A stretch of DNA of 64,000 bases from contig CAWHCN010000004.1 in the NCBI GenBank assembly GCA_963827935.1, forward strand, positions 1,860,001-1,924,000. Direction: 5' to 3'. Origin of the DNA: DATFNV01 sp963827935 (GTDB taxonomy: Bacteria > Planctomycetota > Planctomycetia > Gemmatales > Gemmataceae). This document shows positions 37,057-44,384 of the stretch, piece by piece. Below the pieces are notes generated by a model. The model saw nothing but the letters and a program-made list of their open reading frames with translations, was not told the DNA's origin and made no database searches. Every line of letters begins with the position of its first letter. The stretch's first letter is position 1. The position numbers and the translations under genes were made by a program.

Positions 37057-37254
37057 TTATTTCCCGGCCAGGCAGCGACGCGTTTCCCTCACCCGTTCTG
37101 CCCACTTCGCCTCGGCCCACGGCCACAGAGGCGTCTCCTCGGGCGGCAATCCGATGCTCGCGGCCCACTGCTGCTCCAGATCCGGCATCGCCGCCGCGAT
37201 GACGACGGCGACATCGGCCGGGGAAAGGGGACATTCAAGATTTCTAATTCTCAA
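37057..37254 (-). CDS. Possible small protein, 65 residues
   Basis: An open frame reading SPADVAVVIAAAMPDLEQQW and then WPWAEAKWAERVRETRRCLA. Composition and third-position GC look coding, and the Trp-rich acidic pattern recalls short planctomycete hypothetical proteins. No family is recognised. It lies between repeats and the PIN module and may be a remnant. Confidence 0.35.
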   Translation of the reverse strand: MRIRNLECPLSPADVAVVIAAAMPDLEQQWAASIGLPPEETPLWPWAEAKWAERVRETRRCLAGK

Positions 37255-37312
37255 ATAATCATGAATGTCCCTCTTTCGCCCTTGTTCGGCTCAGGGACGG
37301 ACCTCGGGGCGG

Positions 37313-37744
37313 TTACCAGTTGCGGAGCAAGATGATCTCGGGAAAATCGGCGCAGGACGGCGTTGTAGAGCGGCTCGTCGGCCGTGACGCCGTTCAGGCC
37401 GAGGAATGCCGGGAGAGGGCGACGAAAGCGGCATCGTACGCGGACCGACGGTACCGCATTGCAATCTCAAGCGTCGCCTTCAGTAATGGCTGCACGGGCT
37501 CGACGTGGACGGACAGGCCCAGAAGGCGGTCCACGCGCAATCGTGCCTGATCGAGGGTGAGCAGACCTCGATAGTGCTGTTTCCAGATCGCGTTGGTGAC
37601 CTCGGGATACGCCAGGTCGAGAACGATCAGGCGTCCGCCGCGCCCCGTCACGTCAGTCAGCACCTGGAGCGCTTTGGGTGTGTCGGGCTCCGTCAAGAGC
37701 CACTTCACTGCAACACAGCTATCCACAACGGCGTCAGGTGTCAC
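37313..37744 (-). pseudogene. PIN-domain toxin (VapC-like), frameshifted end
   Basis: PIN toxin with DAVVDSCVAVKWLLTEPDT (first Asp), LDLAYPEVTNAIWKQHY (Glu) and RRSAYDAAFVALS (third acid). After shifts near 37409 and 37357 the chain continues with NGVTADEPLYNAV and ADFPEIILLRNW, the usual PIN ending. Total about 143 residues. The start ATG overlaps the antitoxin gene by about ten bases. Both breaks lie in GC-rich text close together, consistent with indels, but the loss would also disable the fourth acidic position. Confidence 0.8.
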
Positions 37745-37961
37745 GCATCCGGTCCTCGGCTATGTCGGGGGTGCTATCCGGGAGGTAGCCGTGCTTTTCG
37801 AGGAATTCGCGGTGCATTTCGCGCACCTCCGCCAGCCAGGTAGCCGGATCATCCTGTTCAAGCGGCCGAACGTCAATCGTCACCCGTTGATTCTCGGCGA
37901 GTTTGACTTCGGCGAGCGGCTTGAAGACGCCGCCCTGGAAGACCGCTTCAATCTGCGCCAT
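37734..37961 (-). CDS. DUF104-like antitoxin
   Basis: A 75-residue protein. Its first 35 residues, MAQIEAVFQGGVFKPLAEVK then LAENQRVTIDVRP, match the DUF104/AF2212 antitoxin fold (beta-barrel DNA-binding part). The acidic tail (EFLEKHGYLPDSTPDIAEDR) should bind the PIN toxin encoded by the overlapping next gene. It is complete. The ATG ends at 37961, with a GGAGG site (AGGAGGTGGAGC) just upstream. Confidence 0.8.
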   Translation of the reverse strand: MAQIEAVFQGGVFKPLAEVKLAENQRVTIDVRPLEQDDPATWLAEVREMHREFLEKHGYLPDSTPDIAEDRMRDT

Positions 37962-38077
37962 GCTCCACCTCCTGCCGCTTTTGCGGCCATTGATCCGCGC
38001 CCATTATAACGTCGGCCGGCGCGAAAAAAGAAAAAGGCGAGAGGGAAACGGGACAGCCTGCATTTCCCCCCCAATTG

Positions 38078-38332
38078 TCATATCGGCATGTTCCGCCGGG
38101 TCGCTTCCTCGCCGGGCAAATCGGCGGCTGCGCCGTTTCGCGGGGCCAAGGGCGCCACGATGTGCCGGGCCGGATGGCACCAGCCGGTGAGGCGGTCCCA
38201 AACGCCGTTGACGATTTCTTCCGTGTCGTCGCCGGCGCCGGCGGCCCGCAGGGCAAGCAGCAGGGCTTCGAGGCTCTCTTCGAGGGACTGCCGGGAGTGG
38301 CCCTCGGCCGCCAGTTGCCCGACCGGTCCGCC
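38078..38332 (-). CDS. Possible helical protein without a clear start
   Basis: The frame reads AAEGHSRQSLEESLEALLLA, then LRAAGAGDDTEEIVNGVWDR, LTGWCHPARHIVAPL, and ends with RRNMPI. The amphipathic helix pattern and codon bias look real. A TAA stop lies just upstream and there is no ATG, so either a CTG start or a further indel must be assumed. Family not recognised. It lies between the antitoxin and the acetyltransferase gene. Confidence 0.35.
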   Translation of the reverse strand, partial: GGPVGQLAAEGHSRQSLEESLEALLLALRAAGAGDDTEEIVNGVWDRLTGWCHPARHIVAPLAPRNGAAADLPGEEATRRNMPI

Positions 38333-38348
38333 GTGCTTTTAGCCGCGT

Positions 38349-38795
38349 TCAGTTCAGCACCTTCTCGAACAGCACCAGGTTGTCGCCGCGGTCCGGGTCC
38401 CAGCGGATGCCGACGATGTCGTAACCCAGGGCAATCGCCAGGTGCAGCATCGGGCGGTGCTGGTTGTGGCATTCGAAGCGGATCGAATTGTAATCGTTCT
38501 CGCGTGCCCAGGCGTGGACGGCGTCCATGAGCTGCGAGGCGATGCCCTGGCGGCGGAACTCGGGCACCACGCCGTAGAACCAGGCGAAAAAAACGGTCGG
38601 CTTCAGCTCGAAACCGAGGAAGAAGCCAACCGGCCGGTCGCCCAGGCGCGCCACCAGGTGCAGGCTGTTATAGCGCCCGCGGAAGCGCCGGTGGAACGAT
38701 TCCAGGTCGCGCGGCGGGCGGAAAATCTGGTTGTAAAGCTGCACGATTAGGGGCAGGTCTTCCGGCCCCACGATATCGACAATGGCATCGGCCAT
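38349..38795 (-). CDS. GNAT-family N-acetyltransferase
   Basis: A 148-residue GNAT protein. Strand beta 4 and motif A read FFAWFYGVVPEFRRQGIASQ, with the acetyl-CoA pyrophosphate loop R-R-Q-G-I-A. The C-terminal part SIRFECHNQHRPMLHLAIAL then GYDIVGIRWD is motif B. Substrate unknown: protein N-terminus, antibiotic or small amine. The ATG ending at 38795 (MADAIVDIVG) is chosen because the long 5' extension is Arg/Pro-rich and out of family. It is complete and stands alone. Confidence 0.85.
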   Translation of the reverse strand: MADAIVDIVGPEDLPLIVQLYNQIFRPPRDLESFHRRFRGRYNSLHLVARLGDRPVGFFLGFELKPTVFFAWFYGVVPEFRRQGIASQLMDAVHAWARENDYNSIRFECHNQHRPMLHLAIALGYDIVGIRWDPDRGDNLVLFEKVLN

Positions 38796-38915
38796 GGGAA
38801 GTGACCTCGCGCTGCCAGGAAGCCGAAGGCGGAGAGGCCGCCTGCGGTCTTCCTCGATCATAGTCTTCCCGTCGGCGCCGAGCAATCGAGGCGCTGGCCG
38901 CACGCCCCGCCGGGC

Positions 38916-39605
38916 CTAGCGATCCGGGGGACGATAGAGCGAGGCAATGAGTTCCTGCCAGGTGGGGACGTTCCAGCCGGAAAGGTCCTGATCGGCCTCC
39001 TCGTCGGAAGGGGGGATGATCTCGTCCGTCTCGACGGCATCCGGCTCGACAGCAGCCGATTGGGGTTGGGCCTCGGCGGTGGCAGGCGAGCCGCGGCGGC
39101 GACCGCGTCCGCGGCGGCGGCGGGGGCGTTCGTCGCCCGGGGCTTCCTCGGTCGCTTCGGCAGCCGGTTCCTCGGCCGGCTCGGGGCTGGACTCGCCCGG
39201 GGCGGTGGGCGTTTCGGCGGCTCCGTTGCGCCCCGAACGCCGCCCCCGGCGCCGGCGGCCGGGACGCCGCTCCTCGCCGCCAGGCGGTTCCTCGGCCGCC
39301 TCCTCCGCCACGACCTCCGCGGTGCCGAAGGCCGCCGCCGGCGGTTCGCCGAACAATTCCTCACCCTGGGGTGGCGCCTCGGTGTGTTCCTCGGGTGGGG
39401 CATTCTCACGCCGGCGCCGTCCCCGGTGCGGAGCTTCCTCCGCCGCCGAGGCCTCCCTGGCGGGGGCTGGCGGTTCGCTCACCGGCTGAGGCGGCTTGAC
39501 ATGGACGGCGGGCGGTGCGACTGCGGGTGGGGGTGTGGGCTCCGAACCCGCTTCCAATCCCAGTTCGCGGGCCAACTGCGACCAGCGATCATCCTGCTGA
39601 GGCAT
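38916..39605 (-). CDS. Disordered Arg/Glu/Pro-rich protein
   Basis: A 229-residue low-complexity protein. Only the ends look folded or conserved: WSQLARELGLEAG near residue 8 and WNVPTWQELIASLYRPPD at the C-terminus. The middle alternates acidic Ala/Pro/Glu runs with basic patches (GRRRRGRRSGRNG, RPRRRRGRGRRRG), as in the RNA-binding scaffold tails of RNase E. This pattern recurs in planctomycete hypothetical proteins. It may bind RNA or DNA and recruit partners through the end motifs. Function is inference only; the gene is complete with a normal ATG. Confidence 0.6.
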   Translation of the reverse strand: MPQQDDRWSQLARELGLEAGSEPTPPPAVAPPAVHVKPPQPVSEPPAPAREASAAEEAPHRGRRRRENAPPEEHTEAPPQGEELFGEPPAAAFGTAEVVAEEAAEEPPGGEERRPGRRRRGRRSGRNGAAETPTAPGESSPEPAEEPAAEATEEAPGDERPRRRRGRGRRRGSPATAEAQPQSAAVEPDAVETDEIIPPSDEEADQDLSGWNVPTWQELIASLYRPPDR

Positions 39606-39774
39606 GGCAGAGTCTCATATGGCAAAAAGGAGTCATTGCGACCGCCGCATTCTAGCAGAGTGGGGCCGCCAGTGCTGCGCCAGCCTGAACGGGCGGGACG
39701 CCGCGGTTCCCTTGATCGACGAATCCGACTTGGGACTGCCGCGAGAGTACACGATCAGTTGAAGGGCCGCAAAG

Positions 39775-40008
39775 TCACGAGTGCGTATGCAGCAGGGCGA
39801 CAACGCTAACCAGCACCAAAGCCGCGGTCAAGAGTGCCAGTACGATCCCGACCTGCACATCAAGCGGCAGCAACCCGTCCCACTGCGGGAAACAGGCCGC
39901 CAGCGCCATCCATCCCAGAGCCAGCAGCACCAGGAGCAAGATCAGCGTTGTGGCGCGCTCGAGCAGCGGGTAGCGCGGTGTACCGGGAGCCGGCCCGTCG
40001 GTGTTCAT
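39775..40008 (-). CDS. Small two-helix membrane protein coupled to the permease
   Basis: A 77-residue protein with two hydrophobic helices (TLILLLVLLALGWMALAAC and VGIVLALLTAALVLVSVVAL). Its ATG overlaps the TGA of the permease gene (ATGA), so it should be translated together with it. It may be a small accessory subunit of the transporter. No family is recognised; the ORF also continues antisense-like in other frames, but this reading is the only one with two clean membrane segments. Confidence 0.6.
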   Translation of the reverse strand: MNTDGPAPGTPRYPLLERATTLILLLVLLALGWMALAACFPQWDGLLPLDVQVGIVLALLTAALVLVSVVALLHTHS

Positions 40009-41495
40009 CGTGCCCCATCCTTCGCCGGCTGGGCATGGCGTGCGGCCAGTTCCTCGGGGGCCGCGTGCTGCAGCCGCTTGCGGGCCCAAAACCAGAAGTA
40101 GGCCAGGCCTGCGGCGTACAGAATGATTGTCAGCGGGATCACCTTGACGTTGATGATGCCGTACATGCAGACCGCGAAGACGGACAGCAGGATGACCAGG
40201 ATCGGCAAGGCCACGGAAAGTGGCGTGCGGTACCTGTCGAATAAGCCCGGCTCGCGCCGCCGCAAGAGGAACAGGCAGAACATGGCGAGGATGTACCAGA
40301 TCAGCGCCGTTAGGGTGGAAACCAGGACCGCAACGTTGATAGCATCCTCGAACCAGTAGTTGGCCACGACAAACCCGGCGGCGATCAAGCTGCACGCCGC
40401 GAGTGAAACGACTGGGGTCCGCCGCGTCGCGTGGACCTGCCCCAGGACCAGCGGCAGGTAGCCGGCGCGGCCCAGCCCGAATCCCTGGCGACTGGTGCCG
40501 TAGATCATGCCGTGGTAGCTGGCGATCATGCCGAACAGGGCAATAGCGCCAAATCCGTAAAAAAGGAGGTTGGATTGCCCCGCGGGGATGAGGCGCATGG
40601 CCTTGGCCAGCGGGTACTCGACGGAATCGATCTCCGCGGATTCGGCGGCGCCGCAAACAAGCAGCCAGGTCAAGACAAGCAGGACAATGAGAGTCAACTG
40701 CCCCCAGACCAAACCGCGCGGGATCGTCCGGTGCGGCTCGTGGGCTTCTTCGGCTGCCAGGGCCACGGTTTCGATCATGACCAGCCACCAAAGGGCGTAG
40801 GGCACGGCCATGAGCACCGCCCGCCAGCCCAGCTCCCTGGGTAAGACCGGGTTCGTCCAGACGCGCTGCCATGAAAAATGGGTGGCCGCAACGAGCCAGA
40901 AGATTACCAGCCCGAGGATGGCCCCGTAGGTCATGACCACCATGACCCGCGATTGTTCCTTCACGCCCCAGGCCTGGAGCAAAAAGAACACGACCACTGT
41001 GGCCAGGCCGACAGCGACCCGCACCCCCGGATGGGGGTGTTCCTGATTGATGAGGTAGGCGACGTAGCCGCCGGTCGCGATCGCGGTCGCGATGCCGGCG
41101 AACAAGCATTCCAGGAACATCGACCAGCCCATCACGAAACCGAGCAATGGTCCGGCCGCCCGTCGCCCGTACCCTAGCGGCCCCCCGGCGAAGGGCATCG
41201 CCACGGACAACTCCGCCAACGCCAGCACCCAGGCCAGGTAGAGGAGGCAGACGATCAATGAAGCGATCAGCATGGCGATGGGGCCGTTGTCCTTAAGCCC
41301 CAGGTTCCAGCCGAAATACGCCCCCGTGATGACGACGCCAACGCCCAGGGCCCAAATGTCGAGCACGCGCAACGGCTTCTTGAGCGCGTGCTCCTTGAGG
41401 TAAGCGCGCTCCTCCGGCCGCAGCTCGTCGGGACTGACGTGCCCCTCCGCCACCACTTCGGTAACGATGGCGTCGAGGTCGGTTTTGTCGCCCAT
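40005..41495 (-). CDS. APC-superfamily amino acid / ethanolamine-type permease
   Basis: A complete 496-residue permease with about 12 helices. After a soluble 40-residue leader comes RVLDIWALGVGVVITGAYFG, the APC helix 1 with its unwound glycines, then ELSVAMPFAGGPLGYGRRA (family motif). The conserved IPRGLVWGQL and FYGFGAIALFGMIASYHGMI segments resemble Eat-type ethanolamine permeases. It is a proton- or sodium-coupled importer. It lies upstream of a small membrane protein and just downstream of the GlxD-like gene in the same direction, separated by a hairpin, which points to uptake of an amine handled by the Glx proteins. Confidence 0.85.
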   Translation of the reverse strand: MGDKTDLDAIVTEVVAEGHVSPDELRPEERAYLKEHALKKPLRVLDIWALGVGVVITGAYFGWNLGLKDNGPIAMLIASLIVCLLYLAWVLALAELSVAMPFAGGPLGYGRRAAGPLLGFVMGWSMFLECLFAGIATAIATGGYVAYLINQEHPHPGVRVAVGLATVVVFFLLQAWGVKEQSRVMVVMTYGAILGLVIFWLVAATHFSWQRVWTNPVLPRELGWRAVLMAVPYALWWLVMIETVALAAEEAHEPHRTIPRGLVWGQLTLIVLLVLTWLLVCGAAESAEIDSVEYPLAKAMRLIPAGQSNLLFYGFGAIALFGMIASYHGMIYGTSRQGFGLGRAGYLPLVLGQVHATRRTPVVSLAACSLIAAGFVVANYWFEDAINVAVLVSTLTALIWYILAMFCLFLLRRREPGLFDRYRTPLSVALPILVILLSVFAVCMYGIINVKVIPLTIILYAAGLAYFWFWARKRLQHAAPEELAARHAQPAKDGAR

Positions 41496-41506
41496 TACAT
41501 TCCTCC

Positions 41507-41584
41507 CCGTTTAGCCGCGAGCTTCTGCGAGCGCCTCCCCCGCTGACGCGGGAGGCCCGCTCGCAGAAGGTCGCGGCTAAACGG
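41507..41584. repeat. Hairpin between glxD-like and permease genes
   Basis: CCGTTTAGCCGCGAGCTTCT at 41507 pairs with the AGAAGGTCGCGGCTAAACGG arm ending at 41584, with a second stem inside (GCGAGCGCCTCCC and GGGAGGCCCGCTCGC). The right arm includes the last codons and stop of the glxD-like gene. It could reduce read-through into the permease. Confidence 0.7.
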
Positions 41585-42956
41585 AGCGTTTCCACCCGGG
41601 CCCGCCGCCGAACACCGTGTTCGTGCCGGCCAGCGGGACCCCCGTAATCATCGACGCCTCCAGCGTCAGCGCCCGCAAGTCCTCTGGCTCAAGATCGTGA
41701 ACATCGTGTTTGCCGCAGGCCCGGGCCAGGATCTGGACTTCCGAGGTCACCGCCCGCAGCCAGTGGGCGACACGCTCCGCCCCGGCATCAATATCGAGCC
41801 GCTTGACCAGCTCCGGGTCTTGCGTGGTGATGCCGACGGGGCAGCGGCCGGTGTGGCAATGGTGGCAGTGGTACGGAGCCGCGCCGATCGCGTGGTAATC
41901 CTCGACGTAGAGCGGGGCATTGCAGTTGAGCGCGATCAGCGCCGCGGTGCCGACATAGACCGCATCGGCTCCCAGGGCCAGCGCCTTGGCCATGTCGCTG
42001 CCGTGCCGCAGGCCGCCGGCGATGATGAGCTGCACAGTGCCATACAGGCCCATTTCCTCCAAGGCGGCGCGGGCCTCGCAGACGGCGGCCAGGGTCGGAA
42101 TACCGGTGTGCTCCTGGAGCAATTCCGGCGAGGCGCCGGTGCCGCCCTCCATGCCATCCACCACGACGACATCGGCCCCCGCCTTGGCGGCGAGTTTCAC
42201 GTCATCGTAGACCCGGCTGGCGCCGAGCTTGACGAAGATCGGCACCTGCCAGTCGGTCGCTTCGCGGAGTTCTTCGATCTTGATAATCATGTCGTCCGGA
42301 CCGAGCATGTCCGGATGACGGCAGGGGCTGCGCTGATCGACGCCCGGCGGCAGGTCGCGCATCTCGGCGATCTCCGGCGACACCTTCGAGCCGAGCAACA
42401 GGCCGCCCGTCCCCGGCTTGGCCCCCTGGCCGATGGTCAATTCGATGGCGTCCGCCTGGCGCAGGTGATGGACATTGATGCCGTAGCGGCTGGGGAGCAC
42501 CTCGTAGATGAGCGTCTTGGAGTTCTCGCGCTCCGCCGGCAGCATGCCGCCGTCGCCGGTGGTCGTCGAGGTGCCGGCGGCCCGCGCCGCGCGAGACAGG
42601 GCGACCTTGGCGTTGTACGACAGGGCCCCGAAGCTCATCCCGGTAATCATCACCGGGATGTCCAGCTCGATCGGCTTCTTCGCGTGGCGCGTGCCCAGGA
42701 CGGTGCGCGTCGAGCAGCTTTCGCGGTAACCTTCCAGAGGAATGCGCGTCAGGCCGCAGGGGATGAAGGTCAGGTCGTCGAAGGTGGCCCAGGTACGCGG
42801 CCGGAGGATGCCGAAGCCGCGAATGCGATAACGGCCCAGCTCCGCCTTGACCTGGATGTCCTCGATGACGGCCGGGGTGTAGGTGCCGCTCGATTGCGGC
42901 GGATGACCGATGTTCGATTGGTGATCGCCCATCACCGAACCTGGGATATCGCTCAC
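41577..42956 (-). CDS. glxD: GlxD/MgsC-like FMN-binding glutamate synthase domain protein
   Basis: A complete 459-residue protein equal to the FMN/iron-sulfur synthase domain of glutamate synthase. Marks: ITGMSFGALSYNAKVAL (104-120), TTTGDGGMLPAER, TIGQGAKPGTGGLLLG (174-189), ADVVVVDGMEGGTGASP and IIAGGLRHGSDMAKALALGA. A cysteine cluster for an iron-sulfur centre is at Cys364, Cys367 and Cys372 (CHHCHTGRC). Related GlxD/MgsC proteins work with GlxB (amidotransferase) and GlxC (GXGXG) as a split glutamate or N-methylglutamate synthase; those two are encoded 7-9 kb away on the same strand. Confidence 0.88.
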   Translation of the reverse strand: MSDIPGSVMGDHQSNIGHPPQSSGTYTPAVIEDIQVKAELGRYRIRGFGILRPRTWATFDDLTFIPCGLTRIPLEGYRESCSTRTVLGTRHAKKPIELDIPVMITGMSFGALSYNAKVALSRAARAAGTSTTTGDGGMLPAERENSKTLIYEVLPSRYGINVHHLRQADAIELTIGQGAKPGTGGLLLGSKVSPEIAEMRDLPPGVDQRSPCRHPDMLGPDDMIIKIEELREATDWQVPIFVKLGASRVYDDVKLAAKAGADVVVVDGMEGGTGASPELLQEHTGIPTLAAVCEARAALEEMGLYGTVQLIIAGGLRHGSDMAKALALGADAVYVGTAALIALNCNAPLYVEDYHAIGAAPYHCHHCHTGRCPVGITTQDPELVKRLDIDAGAERVAHWLRAVTSEVQILARACGKHDVHDLEPEDLRALTLEASMITGVPLAGTNTVFGGGPGWKRSV

Positions 42957-43056
42957 GGTGTCCCTTCATATTGCTGTGGACAGGCTCGTCTTTGTACACC
43001 TAGGGTACGTTGGAGCTGGCGCCCAATCGCGCCGCGAATTCGGGGAACAAACCACT

Positions 43057-43356
43057 ATGGGCTGGGCCTCACAGTACATCGCGAAACTTCAGAAGGGCGA
43101 AACGGTCTCCTTTCGGCCGCGCGGTATTTCCATGTCCGGCAAAATTGAATCCGGGCAACTTTGCACCGTCGAGCCAGTCGATCCCGCAGCCGTCAAGGCC
43201 GGCGACATCGTGCTATGCAAAGTCCGAGGTCGCGAGTACCTGCACATCGTCAAGGCGGTTCAAGGACCGCGTTTCCAGATCGGAAACAATCGCGGACACA
43301 TCAACGGCTGGATTACCGCCGGCGGCATCTTCGGCCGATGCACCAAGGTCGAGTAA
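43057..43356 (+). CDS. Stand-alone S24/signal-peptidase-fold domain protein
   Basis: A 99-residue protein that is just one LexA/S24-like domain. It has FRPRGISMSGKIESGQLC (Ser in the GxSM-like motif) and GDIVLCKVRGREYLHIVKAV, placing a Lys where the Ser-Lys dyad would be. No helix-turn-helix and no membrane anchor are present, so it is neither a normal LexA nor a signal peptidase. It may be self-cleaving, or a binding domain. It is divergent from the glxD-like gene. The start ATG at 43057 is chosen over an upstream one because the domain begins directly there. Confidence 0.7.
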   Translation: MGWASQYIAKLQKGETVSFRPRGISMSGKIESGQLCTVEPVDPAAVKAGDIVLCKVRGREYLHIVKAVQGPRFQIGNNRGHINGWITAGGIFGRCTKVE

Positions 43357-43498
43357 AAAATGTCACAGCGCTGCCTCTCGATGTTTCGGACCCGTCCATC
43401 GCGGTGCTGAGCGGATTGTACTGGGGTGGCCGTGGACCGTCTGCGGACGACGGCCCGTTGACCGCGCCGTGCGGGAAGGTTAGACTCCGCTCATCGAT

Positions 43499-44062
43499 AT
43501 GAACACCACGCCGCTCAGCCTCCTGGAGCAGCTTCGCCGAGCGCCCGACGAGGCGGCCTGGGGGCGTTTCGTGCACCTCTACGGTCCGCTGCTTTTCCGC
43601 TGGGCGCGGCAGGCCGGTCTCTACGAAGACGACGCGGGCGATCTCGTGCAGGACGTGTTCGTCATCCTGCTGAAGGAGTTGCCGCGCTTCGAGCACGACC
43701 CAACCCACAGCTTCCGGGCCTGGCTCAAGACGGTGGTGCTGAACCGCTGGCGCAATCAAGTCAAGCGACAGGCACGGGCGCCAACCCACCGCGGCGACGC
43801 CTTCCTGGCCGACTTGCCCGCCCCGGACGATACCTTATTCGAGGAGCAGGAGTATCGCCGGCAGCTGGTGCGGCGGGCGCTGGAGCTGCTGCACCACGAG
43901 TTCCAGCCGGCGACGTGGAAGGCGTTTCACGAACATGGAATGAACGGCCGGCCGGCGGCGGATGTGGCCGCGGAATTGGCCACGACCGTCGGCGCCGTGT
44001 ACGCCGCGAAGTGTCGCGTCCTGGGACGGTTGCGTGAGCACCTGCGCGGGTTGCTGGAGTAG
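43499..44062 (+). CDS. ECF-type RNA polymerase sigma factor
   Basis: A complete 187-residue sigma-70 family factor. Region 2: AGLYEDDAGDLVQDVFVILL and FRAWLKTVVLNRWRNQVKRQ. Region 4: FQPATWKAFHEHGMNGRPAA and DVAAELATTVGAVYAAKCRV, the helix-turn-helix that reads the -35 box. It is followed, after a 322-base gap, by the kinase-LRR gene in the same direction, the classic planctomycete pair in which the kinase carries an anti-sigma-like zinc-finger leader. The gap holds an inverted repeat. Confidence 0.88.
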   Translation: MNTTPLSLLEQLRRAPDEAAWGRFVHLYGPLLFRWARQAGLYEDDAGDLVQDVFVILLKELPRFEHDPTHSFRAWLKTVVLNRWRNQVKRQARAPTHRGDAFLADLPAPDDTLFEEQEYRRQLVRRALELLHHEFQPATWKAFHEHGMNGRPAADVAAELATTVGAVYAAKCRVLGRLREHLRGLLE

Positions 44063-44181
44063 ATTTGAAAAAGCTACCTAGTCGGCCACCGCCTGGGTCG
44101 GAGACCGGCTCACTCCCCGGTCGGCCCTGGTGCGCCCCCCACTCCTGGGTCTCCCAGGGCGTTTCTGTTCGTCCGGAAGGG

Positions 44182-44246
44182 TTCGGAAACGAATGTGTCG
44201 TCATAACATAATACTAGGCCAGGACTTCTGGACATTCGTTTCCGGA
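44182..44246. promoter_or_regulatory. Inverted repeat upstream of the kinase-LRR gene
   Basis: TTCGGAAACGAATGT (44182-44196) pairs with ACATTCGTTTCCGGA (44232-44246) around an AT-rich centre (TCATAACATAATACTAGG). It could be an operator with a promoter -10 element (CATAAT) inside, or the terminator of the sigma gene. The rest of the 322-base gap shows no gene. Confidence 0.5.
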
Positions 44247-44384
44247 CCCCCTCGGACACCCCCCTAAGAAGGCCTGGGCCGGCCCACGGCACAGACGGGG
44301 AACGGCGACAAATTCACGTAAGGATTGAGGGACTCGGTTGTACTCCTTTTGGACAACTCACCGACCCCAGTTCCGGAGCTTCCC

